Below, one piece after another: positions 53,895 to 63,561 of a stretch of DNA of 64,000 nt. Location of the stretch: the NCBI RefSeq assembly GCF_963662255.1, contig NC_085052.1:16777151-16841150 (forward strand). The letters run 5' to 3'. Source of the DNA: Cinclus cinclus (taxonomy: Eukaryota > Chordata > Aves > Passeriformes > Cinclidae). Positions within the stretch are counted from its first letter, which is position 1. Each line of letters starts with the position of its first letter. Under the pieces are notes generated by a model. That model searched no databases and was not told the origin of the DNA. It worked only from the letters and a program-made list of their open reading frames with translations. The translations under genes and the position numbers were made by a program.

Positions 53895-54289
53895 TGTTGC
53901 TGTGGGTCCTGATAGGGTGTTTTGGGTAGTTGGTTTCTTTTCTCTTTGGGTCTGCTCAGTTAACTCTGGACTGCGGGAGATGAAGAATGCTGACAAGGAC
54001 AAAGGTAAAACACAAGGAGGCTCCTTCTCCTGTGACCACAGTCCCACTTTATTGCGGAATAACTTCCAAGGGAAAAGAGAGAGCAAACAGAAGGTGGCGG
54101 GAGGTTTTGAACCCCGGGGAAGGGGAGGAGAGGAACAGAACCATAACCCATGGGATACAACTGATGGGAAGGGGCAAGGAGAGGACTCAGCCAGCACTAC
54201 AAACAGGGGAATACAGAACAAACCATTCAGTGCAATATAACAACCATGAACCATGTAATACAAAGCAAGCTACTTAGAGCAATACAACA
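53895..54289 (-). mobile_element. LTR-like segment (probable solo endogenous retroviral LTR)
   Basis: Read on the minus strand, the segment starts TGTTG and ends CAACA, a perfect terminal inverted pair. It has a C/T-rich middle and an AATAAA signal (54053-54048) in the GCAATAAAGTGGG context typical of an R/U5 junction. No primer-binding site or internal retroviral sequence follows. No convincing target-site duplication is seen (GGTATT versus TTGGGT), so one boundary may be wrong. The family is not identified. A chance GC-rich segment is the alternative. Confidence 0.55.
54048..54053 (-). terminator. AATAAA polyadenylation signal downstream of IFIT5
   Basis: This is the only exact AATAAA I found on the IFIT5 strand between the stop and 54000. 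It lies about 555 bases past the IFIT5 stop, inside the LTR-like segment. Weaker ATTAAA hexamers occur nearer the gene, at about 54533-54538 and 54459-54464. Confidence 0.45.
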
Positions 54290-54607
54290 TTGGGTAAACT
54301 AGACAGCTGCTGTTTTGTGCACAGTCTAATTCTTCAGCACAATGCATCTGGAGCCAGCTTTGCTGAGAGCTCAGGGAGAATAAATGGAGCACTCTCCTCA
54401 GCCCTTTGTATCCTATGGTAACTCTATCCTTCTTACGTTTTTTGAATGTCTATTTCTCTTTAATTAATCAACTAACATGGAGGCTGGTCATCAGAGAGGT
54501 ACTCAGAAGCAATAGTTGATGGATTCAACAGATTTAATAGTTCTCAACAATAGTACACATCTCATAAGCTTTCTAGTGGACTAGATAAACAGTGATTTTT
54601 GTGAGTT
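54290..54607 (-). other. IFIT5: IFIT5 3' UTR
   Basis: Non-coding sequence after the TAA stop with ATTAAA hexamers at about 54533-54538 and 54459-54464. The transcript end may be here or in the adjoining LTR-like segment. Confidence 0.5.
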
Positions 54608-56042
54608 TTAGCTTGAGATGGAAAGTTGTAACTCAGCTAATGCATTCAGATATTCTTCATTGTTGGGATCCAAAGCAATGGCTTTCTTATAGCATTCAAT
54701 TGCTTGTTGTTTCTTACCATTTAGCTTATGAACAATCCCAAGTGTACCAAAATCTGTGGCATGTCCTAAACCGCTCCTAATTTTCTGTCTCAACAATTTC
54801 TCCACAGCTTCACCGCACATTTTTCTTGCATAGGAGTCTTCTTCCATTTTCAGACCTTCTATGTAATACTTAATGGCTTTCGATTCTGACTTCATATGAA
54901 AATGCTGAAAATTGCCATAATTGAAGTAGATGTCTTGTTTGTTATCACAGTCTGTATCATTTCTCTGAAGCACTTTCTGAAATATCTCTTCTGCTTCTTC
55001 ATACCTCTTACCTAGTGCATACATGTTTGCTAGGTCGCAATAAGCACTAAAAAATACTGGCTTTTTTTCTATCACTGTTTTAAAATGAAAAATGGCAGGC
55101 TCGATGAGATTCTCCACTTCCTCTTGAGGTGTGTATCTTGATTTCATCAATTTAAGTACCTTGAATTTATAGCAGAGTCCTAGTTGATGGTGTACAATGA
55201 CAGAATTTGGTGTCATTGCTAGGGCTTTCTCCAAAATCTTTACTGCCTTGCCTACATTTCCTTTCTTTCTGTAAAAGATAGCAGCATATCGCAGGAAGAC
55301 AGGAAAGTCAGGGGTTTTCTGCAGTCCTTCTTCAATGTACCTCTCCCCTTCATCACTTTGTTTTAGTCGCTGAAGTTCTAATGCAAGTAATGCCAGAAGG
55401 GTAGTATTATTTGGATTGAGTTCCACTGCCCGCTTCAGGGCCTCAAGGCATGGCCACGTCTCTTCATCATATCTCTCAGGGAAACTTCCCAAGCGAAACA
55501 TTGCTATTGCATAGCCAGCATTAAAATCTGGGTTATCAGGCTCACTCTTCAGAGCATTTTCAAAGCAATTCTTTGCCCTCTCAAAGTAATGCCTCCCAAA
55601 ACGTAATAATGCCCATCCTTGCTCAGCACAGACCTCTGGAAGCTGAATCTTCCCATGAGCAGTACTTGGAAGATTTTTGCAGCTGTTTTCCACTTTGCTT
55701 ACATAAGTTTGAGCTTCTTCATATCTCTTCATGTGGTAATAGATCCAAGCATAGTTCCCCCAGGTAACAAGACTTCTCCTGGCAATTTCGCCTGGATGAC
55801 GTTTTTGAATAGCTTCTTCAGCTTTTTGCAGATTTCTCAGGGCTTCTTCATTTGAATTCTTTAGGTAACATACATAGGAGAGTATATTATAATCTGTAAT
55901 GTTGTGTTCTTTGACAAACTTGATATGATCAAGTATTGTGTCCTCTAGGGCAACAAGACCTACATCCTTCTTCAGCAAAGTCCATGTAAAATGACATTCT
56001 AACTGCAGCAGGGAAGTCTTCAAGGAATCATTGGAAATGGTA
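54608..56042 (-). CDS. IFIT5: IFIT5 main coding exon
   Basis: A single 1,435-bp exon holds essentially the whole TPR protein. The acceptor TTCTTCTAG lies at 56050-56043. The stop TAA is at 54610-54608, after LQLSISS. Confidence 0.95.
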
Positions 56043-58170
56043 CTAGAAGAAATCAAAGAAAAAATTGTTTATACCCCATTTGCTTTTTGCTATTCTTGTT
56101 TTTAAACCAGGCATGTACTTTAAAGGCAGGCAGTACCTCACTTGACACCCTTAGTCCACACTATTTCAAACAAGCCAAAGCTGTAGGGAGGCCTAGGTCT
56201 AAAGTGCTGAATAGTGATTTTAGCAATCCTTGCCAGTGTATGAGGGCACCTTTTACATAGGAACAGATGTTGGATATCAAAGTGGAGGGCTGGTCTCTGT
56301 AGTAAAGCTGGTAAACCCTTGGGCCTCAGGAAAATATTTCCTGTGCTAGGAACAATTGCTGAAGCCTAGCCAAAAGATGTAGTCATGTAAGATTCCCTTA
56401 AACTATGCAGAATGTGAATTAGTTCATTACCTAAACCTTTGTAAATGTTACGGTTTGTATTATAGATTTAATTTTGAATGTGCCACATTTTTAAATCTTT
56501 GTATGTTAGATCACAGCACCATTCTTATGTAATGGTTCTGCTGATTATATGGTTAAAGTATCCAGGAACTGGGTCCCAGAACTCATCAGCCTCTCCTTTT
56601 GCTGGCACTTGGATGTACAGTCCACGAACACGCAGCCCTATTCCACTTGCTGGTACAAACTACACGCTCACTCACTAACCCTGCAGTTTCTCAGATGCTG
56701 GCTCTGGACATCCAGTGGCTGGTTAGGAAGCTTCTCTCTCTCCCCAGGTGCCTCAGCCATGTACACGCACACTCACACACCCTTATTAACCAGACCCTGG
56801 TGACATACAACTAGTCCTTAATGCCCCCTTATCCCTGTTGTGGTTTAAGCCCAGTGGGCAGCTAAGCATGATGTTGCAGCTCACTCATCTCCCCCGTCCC
56901 CCACTGGTGGAATGGGGAGGAGAATCACAAGTAAAAATTTTAGGTTAAGATCTAAATTTAGTAATTTTAATAACTGAAACAAGATAAAATATAATAACTG
57001 TTAATATTAATAATTATGATAAAAAGAAAAAATAAAACTCAAGGGAAAACAAGTGGTGCACAGTACAGCTGCTCACTACCTGCTGCCCGATGCCAGACTC
57101 TGTCCCTGCACCCCAGTCAGCCCCCTTCCAGGTAACGCCCCCACTTTATGTACTGGGCATGATGTTCCCTGGTGTGGTATATGCCTTTGGCTAGGTCAGA
57201 TCACCTGTCCCAGCTGTGCTATCTACAGCTTTTTTGGCACCTCCTCACTGGCAGAGCATGACACACACAAAAAAAAGTCCTTGACTAGGATAAACACAAC
57301 TACAATCAAAATGTGAGTGTATTATCTACAAAGTTGGCATAATGAACCTGACACACTGTATCAGCTACTGAGAAGAAATTAACTCTATAGCAGATGAAAT
57401 CAGTACATTCCCTCTCCGGCTTTCAACAGCTTTTTCTTCCCAAATGGGGCCTGGGAACCACCAGGCAGTGTGTTTCTTGGATTTCCCCTGCTCTCATTGC
57501 CTACCTGCATCCCTATGTGGGAGCACAGACTGGCCTTTGTCACACAATCAAGGGAACACTTCTACAACACAGAGATAACATTTTAGTCCACACTGTGCTT
57601 TCCCATAATTAAAGAATCAATGACACACAATTCTATTACCGAGACCCCTCAGTCAAATCTTCCTTTCTTTGAAAGACTTCCTTGCTGTCCCTCCTGTAAC
57701 ACCTAGCAGGTCTAACAGCCTGTGGGGCACAGCATGTGCTGCTGCTCAACTGCAAAACCAAGCCTGTTGGGTAAAAGAAGGGCTGAGTGGAAAAATTGCA
57801 AAATTATGAGCAGACAAATCAAGGAGGAATGTGACAAACACAGGTTTGAGAGACAGATTACACCTCTTTGGCTGGGCACCAGTTGCACTTGATGCAGCCT
57901 GAATTTCATCCTCACTTTGCATGCACAAAATTTTTCTTACTTTCCGTTCTACGCACTGAAACTGAGCCTCATTGGAGAAGCAATAACATGACAACATTCA
58001 AGAGCATCCTCATTGTATTTTGATTCTTCTCTAAATATTATGTAAAATATTTTCTGTTGTTTAGATGCAAGCTCCTCACTGCTTACATTTATGTAGATAA
58101 AAGAAGCATTATTTTCCATGGCATAGAGAAAAAAGTGTCTTTCAGAGACTGGATTGCTTTCTTACCTCAT
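54608..58170 (-). CDS. IFIT5: Interferon-induced protein with tetratricopeptide repeats 5, complete, two exons
   Basis: A cytoplasmic, interferon-induced RNA-binding protein; the family grips 5'-triphosphate or unmethylated-cap RNA in a TPR superhelix and blocks its translation. CDS is 58170-58166 (ATG AG) joined to 56042-54608, giving 479 residues that start MSTISNDSLKTSLLQLECHF. Visible helical repeats include VTWGNYAWIYYHMKRYEEAQTY, the GWALLRFG/AKNCFENALKSEPDNPDFNAGYA pair, FLRYAAIFYRKKGNVGKAVKILEKALAMTPNS, ANMYALGKRYEEAEEIFQKVL and a final QAIECYKKAIALDPNNEEYLNALAEL. Human IFIT5 has 482 residues. The order SLC16A12-IFIT5-LIPA and the whole-length match support IFIT5; in birds this is usually the only IFIT. 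No frameshift or premature stop. A start at 56056 (ATG in the intron end) is rejected because the splice acceptor falls inside it. Confidence 0.95.
56043..58165 (-). other. IFIT5: IFIT5 intron 1
   Basis: A GTAAGA...TTCTAG intron of 2.1 kb. The solo LTR fills 56836-57407. The flanking parts (56.4-56.8 and 57.4-57.9 kb) contain no other element I can name. Confidence 0.85.
56836..57407 (-). mobile_element. Solo LTR of an avian endogenous retrovirus
   Basis: A 572-bp segment bounded by TGT...ACA on both strands. I recognise the minus-strand layout as an LTR common in bird genomes: a start resembling TGT-CTGATTTCATCTG-AGAGTTAATTTC, a GTCAAGGACTTTT block, a TATA-like ACATAAAG near 57143-57150, an AT-rich ATTAAA region, and a GTTTAACC-like end. 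The flanks ATCCC and TTCCC (56831-56835 and 57408-57412) fit a mutated 5-bp target-site duplication. No gag, pol or env sequence remains. The exact family name is not known to me. It lies in intron 1 of IFIT5, on the same strand. Confidence 0.88.
58166..58170 (-). CDS. IFIT5: IFIT5 coding micro-exon part (ATG AG)
   Basis: On the minus strand AAAAACC precedes ATGAG, with A at -3, and the donor GTAAGA follows at 58165. IFIT genes characteristically keep only the start codon and two further bases in exon 1. Joined to the acceptor at 56044-56043, it restores MSTIS as in other IFIT5 proteins. No ATG lies in the roughly 50 bases upstream. Confidence 0.9.
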
Positions 58171-58246
58171 GGTTTTTCTTCTTTGCTCACTTGTCTTCAG
58201 GCAGCCTCAATGCCAAAGGAGTGCTGCACACTGTTGTTACACCCCC

Positions 58247-58256
58247 ATTTTATTTT
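58247..58256 (-). promoter_or_regulatory. IFIT5: TATA-like box of IFIT5
   Basis: AAAATAAAAT on the minus strand, placing transcription start near 58220 and a leader of about 50 bases. Position relative to the ISRE and the micro-exon supports it; the motif itself is weak. Confidence 0.55.
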
Positions 58257-58296
58257 GTCCAGCCCTCATGTGGTCTCTGATGAAATTGCTGGGAAG

Positions 58297-58310
58297 TAGA
58301 AAGTGAAACT
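58297..58310 (-). promoter_or_regulatory. IFIT5: ISRE (interferon-stimulated response element) of IFIT5
   Basis: On the plus strand the bases AGAAAGTGAAACT give a full match to the GAAANNGAAACT consensus bound by ISGF3/IRFs. It lies about 130 bases upstream of the IFIT5 start codon and about 45 bases upstream of the TATA-like box, the usual position. ISREs work in either orientation. Confidence 0.85.
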
Positions 58311-61150
58311 TAGCTTTTTCTTGGGTTTGCCGAAGCAGAATAGTCAGTCTGCAGCTGAAGAATAGAAACTGGTAAGACACTAAGCTGCTCTTTTTCAGCC
58401 TGGCTCTGTGCCAAGTATTACTTCCTGTTCTGTAGAATGTGGCAGCAGCTTCTAACGCTCCCAGCATTTAGTATGTTCACAGGCAGAGACATCCATGATA
58501 AGGAGAATATTTCAGGCTAGTGTGGCCTGACCTGGTTATCATACATAGGCTAGGGAAGGATCATTTGTCCCTTGAGCCTCTGCTGATGCATCTTTGCACA
58601 ATTCTGTGCCATGCTGTTTTATTGGTGGTGTGTCACCCACATAACACACACACACAAACAAACCCTTATCTCCCCTCTCTGTACACCTTCATCGTGTCCC
58701 TCCACATCATGAGGTCTCTGCTGCTGTACCAGGCCTGTGTTTTTCTGCACTATGCCATTGTCCAAGAGTACAGAATATCCCATCTACAGGAAATGTTTGT
58801 TGCTGCTCTCTACATAAACAAACCCACGACTATCCTTTCACACATCAAATTAGAGAGAGGCAGTCATTTCGAGAAACTGCTTTCACAGTTTGGCAAGCAA
58901 AAGAAAGCTGCAGGCAGGTAAGGATAAGGGCAAACTGAGCAGACCTGGCAAGCCTCGATCCCGAGGCCATGCAAACCCAGTGCATGACAAGGGCAATGCC
59001 TGCTACAGCCTACACACATGGCAGCAGAGATGGGAATGGCCTGGGGACTGGAGCATCTATGAACAACTCATTGGTGCTTATTTAAAAAAAATGATTAAAG
59101 AAGTGCAGACCTGGCTCTGTAGAATTGACTTTGGGGGGGTAACAAAGAGAATCAAACACAGATTGTAACATAAAAAAACAGCACTACATATAGTAAATTC
59201 AGATGTAATCTGAAGCTGCAGATCAGGGGAGAAAAAGAATGGTATAAAAGGGTGTTAACGCGCTTTAAAAAATGACTCAAACTGAATCTGGTGAAAGGAA
59301 GAAGAAACCACAACCACCGGCATGACAGCAAAGATGTTATTAGCTGGTTCTTTCCCTTTATTTTTGTCTTCCCTTCTTTTCCCTCTTTTCCCTCTTCCAC
59401 CCTTTCCCTCCTTTAAAAAAACCTAACACACCACTCTTATATATTAGAACTTCTGGCTTCTACAAGAATTTGGAGAGCCTTAGCAACACACAGACACACA
59501 CACACACCCATCCACCCCCACCCCTCGTGTCTCATTTAAGAGTCTGTTTGTGTGTTTGTGTGTGTGGAGAGATTGGTGGAGCTGATGTTTCAGAGCTCAA
59601 GGTAAAGGTTAGTACAGGTACTGCGCTGAGTATCAGTCAAGCTTCTAGCAACCAGGTATTTAATAAAGGATGAAAAGAGGCAGTGGACTGAGAAGGAAAA
59701 GTATCTACACAAATGTATGTATTCTTTAGAAAATAGAGGTTACAGGTAGTTACAGAAAAAGAAGTGTTTGAAAGGTTATTGCAGTGCCAAACCCAAATGT
59801 GGACACTAATGATTTACTATGCTACTAAGTATCTATGGATTTCTTGTGTGTCCTTCTGTCCCAGCATCTGTTTTCCTTGGTACGCATGGGAAAATGCTGG
59901 CAGCTTCCTTCTGAAGTGCAGAATTTTGTCCTAGTTTCCTTATTTTTTACTAATTTACTTGCATCTTTATGCTATGGTTTGACATGAATGCCTATTAAAT
60001 AAAGGAAATGCAGGAAAGAGCTTAAATTAGAATAAGTAAGCCAACAGTTATGCAATGTCTTTCTGCACCCATCTCTGTAACTTGCTAGACAGTGTATAGG
60101 AAAATACATGAAATCTTTCTACAGCTCTGCTGCTTTCACTTCAGAGCAAGCTGTAGCTGGGCTGACTGCTCTCAGAGAGAGCTGCACTGCACAGCAGCAC
60201 CTGCAGAAGCTTCTTGGAAAACATGTCCAGAAATGGGCTGGAAACAACAAATGCATTCATCTTTAATAAAACACCTTTGTTTACTTGAGCGATCTGTACA
60301 TACAGAATAATAGGAAATGTCTTCAAACATATCTACACATTTTATGAGAGAAAATTAATATCTGAACATTTCCTTTGAGCTGAAATGGATACATGCTGAC
60401 AAAGAATTCCCCCGGGGAAGCATTAGGTCAGCCAAACATTTGCCTGAAATGCAGTTTTCCTTTTCTAAAATAATTTGAATGAACCATAGCACAGTAAATT
60501 ACAGGCTCCCTTTACATATCCTATTTTATACTGGTTTCCATTTAGCCTAGGTTAACATATAATTACTATGTTTGACAGCAGCAATTGTGGCATGATTTGG
60601 GTTTTTCCTTAGCAGGGAAGAGTGACCTGTAATTAATTTGACAAAAAACTGAAGTGAACCACTGAGCAATAATTCTCCCAGCCAAGTTCTTCAAAATCAA
60701 ACAGTTTTAAGAAACGGCATCCAGGAATGCAAAGGGTCATATAACGTCTCTGTATCTAGTGACATATACACATATGAAAACATGCTATGAAAACATCAAT
60801 GATTTTTCAATTAAAATCTTAATGCTTTCTAAATAAACAGAAACCATTATGTTCTTGACACCCTCTTGCACCAGCACTGCGTTTTTAGTATCAGTTTTCT
60901 ATATTATTCTATGGGTATTATTATTGGCCTGGACAGAGTAACACGAATATTTATTTTAAAGGACTGAATTTGGTCCAAGCTTTTGCACGCCCGGCCACAC
61001 ATCCCTTGACCACAGACACGTTTCTCGGTGAAATTATAGCTGTGCAATGCAGTGCCTGAAAATCAATTGCTACCGAGCATGAAGATGAAACATGTTCGCA
61101 GGAAGCGGCGAAGGTAACCGGGCATGCAACTTAAGCCCATTCGTATAAAG
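58311..61150. other. Intergenic stretch between IFIT5 and LIPA; no established gene
   Basis: It holds CA/TG microsatellites near 58645-58660, 59488-59516 and 59545-59568. One plus-strand open stretch, 58520-58917, ends at a perfect CAG/GTAAGG donor and is discussed as a finding. Otherwise nothing is recognised. Confidence 0.5.
59488..59568. repeat. CA and TG microsatellite pair
   Basis: (CA)n-rich at about 59488-59510 and (GTGTTT/GT)n at about 59545-59568, in inverted complementary arrangement about 40 bases apart. Confidence 0.75.
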
Positions 61151-61169
61151 TTTGGTACGTCAGGCAGTG

Positions 61170-62200
61170 CTCGGAGGAGGTGAGGGATGGGTGACGCGCG
61201 TGTGTAAGAGCCGCAGTGACTGCTGTGGGCGCGGCAGGGCCCTTGGGAAGCGCGGGCGGTGCCCGGCCGCAGGTGTGCGGCACGGCAGGCTCGCCGGGGA
61301 TGCTCGCTGCGGCCACGGGGAGCGCGGGGCGGGCGGGGCGGCACGGCCGCGCTCCTCGCTGCGGCTGCTGCCGCCGTCTGCACGGAGCTCGCTGCGGAAC
61401 ACAACGCGCATCCTCGCAGGGCGGCACCGCGAGGGCTCCGGAGGCGGAGGAAGACGCGGAAAGACGAGGAGAGAAGGAAAGCAAATTCACGGGCGCCGTT
61501 GTGGAGGCTGCGAGGCTTCTGGAAATGGAGCCCGGCCGGCGGGAGGGGGGGGGGGGGGGAAATTCACGCAGCATTGCTGCGGAAACGCTGAATCACGGCG
61601 GTCCGGGCGGCCCGAGGCCGGCGCTGAGCGGGGCCGGCCCCGCCGATAGGGCCGAGCCGTGTGGGCTGAGCCCGCCCCCGCCGCTCCCTCCGCGCTGCGG
61701 CCCCGCCCGGCCCGGCCCGGCCCGGCCCGGCCCAGCCCAGCCCGGCCGCTGCCCCCGCCCTTGTCACCCGAGGGTGTCACAAAAGCCTCCGCCGGGCTCG
61801 CTCGTAGCCGCCGTGGTGCCGGGTTATGCTTCCCCGCGTCGTCCCGGCTCTTTCTCGCTGGCCGAGGATGCGGGGCCTGGTGATCGCCGCTTTCCTGCTG
61901 CACAGCGTCGCGGGCTCGGGCGCGTTCTCCGCAGGGAGGAGGAACGTGGACCCCGAAACGAACATGAACATCGTGAGTGGCGCGGCCGCGGGGAGGAGTG
62001 CCCGAGCCTTGTGTGCGGCTCGGCCGCGGGCTGGAGCGGGGCGAGGAGCGGCGCAGGGGGAGGCTGGGCGAGCTGGGCAGCGCGGCCAGAGCCCGGCGGC
62101 AGCGGCCACCTGCCAGCGGCCAGCCCGCTGCTGCGGCCGCTCGCACCCCGCGCTGCTCTGCTCCTCCTTCCAGGTCCTCCTCGGTCCGCTGTTGCCTGTA
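61170..62200 (+). promoter_or_regulatory. LIPA: CpG-island promoter of LIPA
   Basis: About 1 kb of GC- and CpG-rich DNA surrounding the first coding exon. A (CCCGG/CCCAG)8 array lies at 61706-61745 and a G12-15 run near 61547-61559. No TATA box is evident, as expected for a broadly expressed lysosomal gene. The many overlapping open frames across it on both strands are GC artefacts. The transcription start is probably between about 61.75 and 61.85 kb (inference). Confidence 0.8.
61868..61972 (+). CDS. LIPA: LIPA coding exon 1
   Basis: Encodes the signal peptide and VDPETNMNI (35 codons). The donor GTGAGT follows the ATC codon at 61973. An alternative in-frame start lies at 61826. Confidence 0.87.
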
Positions 62201-63561
62201 TTTGATCTTTCTCTCGCATTTTTTTTTTTCTGACCCAGACCCCGTGGATTTTTGCTAGCTGTTTTTTTTGCGACAGTCTTTCGGAACCGCTAGAAATGTG
62301 GACGTTCGTGAAACACGATGAAGTTCCGAGCACCGTGCTCCTGTGTTCTTGCCCGCCACTGCCCTTCTCCCCATTTGGGATTCACTGTCTTAACTTTGTT
62401 CTCCTTCTGCTGCAGTAACTAACTCCTGAAATATTTCCTGTTGGAAGCCGTATTAGTTGCTCTTTCCTCTGCCCTGTCTAAACTGCCAATTTTTCACACG
62501 GGTGAGAAGATGTTTCAAGATAGAAAGGCTTAAGGTGTATAAGAACAGAAGTGCTTGGATCACGTAAATACAGTTTAAAGGTTTGAAAATAGTAATTTAG
62601 TCTAAGGCTAATAGCATTGGAATAGCACTTAGCCGTAAAATCATTTTGGAATGTTAATGTCACTGTGAATGATTAAAGATATGTTTAGAAGAAATAGCAT
62701 GCTTAATTAAATGTTCCTTTTCCTTACCCGGTAGTCTAAGACAAGAACTCTGACCATATCTTGCATTTCTTAGATTTTCTCAAGGCATGGTTGGTGTCAT
62801 AAAACCAATGACATAGCAAGTTCAGTGTCCTAGCGGATTTGCATCAAAATAAGATAACAAAGCCCAAGACATAAGAAATGTGAGATTAAACCTATTAATG
62901 AAATAATGACATTAATCAGGTGTGGGGACTTTTATTATTATTCTCCTCTTTGCTTTGACAGCAAAGTCACTTAAAAGCTCTGCACTGAGCATAAAGTTTG
63001 AGGAGAAAGGTAAGAAATGGCACATCCCTCTTTCCTTCTATATGCTGCAGTGGTGCTAGTGCCTTTCTTCTGTTCTTACTTATTTGTTCCTTGTTTTCTT
63101 GAAAGTAGAATTTCAATTTTTGTCTTACAAATCTGGCTGTTGGTGTTTTGCCTTATTACCATAATCTCCTTTTCAACACTTCATTTTCTTTCTTGCTGTA
63201 GGCACCAGGTGGCTGGGATAGTCTTGGCGTCCTTGCAGATTGCTAGGATTCAGTTTGGCTACTTCCCGAGTCTGTGCTGGGATGTCTTATTAAGAAAATC
63301 TGCCTGATAGGCAGATGGCACATTACTACCACACCCTTTAATTCCACATTCCAGTCTTTAGGAGAAACCCAGGGTATTTTGCATGTGTTCCTGAGAAGCC
63401 TGGCAGTCTGGTTCTAAGATGGTTTATTTTTTCTCTTCAGAGTGAAATTATTACCTTCAGAGGATACCCTAGTGAGGAATATGAAGTGACAACAGAAGAT
63501 GGATATATTCTTTCCATTAACAGAATACCTTATGGAAGAAAAGGCCATGAAGGAAGTGAAG
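61868..63561 (+). CDS. LIPA: Lysosomal acid lipase/cholesteryl ester hydrolase, N-terminal part (gene continues past the window)
   Basis: LIPA hydrolyses cholesteryl esters and triglycerides in lysosomes. Exons 61868-61972 and 63441-63561 join without phase shift. They encode a hydrophobic signal peptide ([21 protein letters not shown]), then VDPETNMNI joined to [33 protein letters not shown], the opening of the alpha/beta-hydrolase lipase region. This matches LIPA better than the LIPF/LIPM/LIPK paralogues as I recall them, and the position next to IFIT agrees. The catalytic serine and most of the enzyme lie beyond base 64000. I chose ATG 61868 (A at -3, direct signal peptide); an in-frame ATG at 61826 would add 14 residues before the hydrophobic core. 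Confidence 0.9.
61973..63440 (+). other. LIPA: LIPA intron 1
   Basis: A GTGAGT...TCTTCAG intron of about 1.5 kb. Its first 230 bp are still CpG-rich; the rest is AT-rich with nothing recognised. Confidence 0.85.
63441..63561 (+). CDS. LIPA: LIPA coding exon 2
   Basis: The acceptor TCTCTTCAG opens [16 protein letters not shown]; the exon ends GRKGHEGSE plus one base of the next codon, before GTAAGT. The conserved GYPSEEY and TEDGYIL motifs of acid lipases are present. Confidence 0.93.

Noticed and set aside
56043..56056. ATG at 56056 as the IFIT5 start (MISSSTISND)
   Set aside because: The stretch contains the splice acceptor TTCTTCTAG. Joining to the ATGAG micro-exon at 58170 gives MSTISND, the family N terminus.
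61216..62205. 329-codon plus-strand frame over the LIPA promoter, and 219-codon minus-strand frame
   Set aside because: GC-rich artefacts. The frame crosses the LIPA exon in another phase and lacks any recognisable domain.
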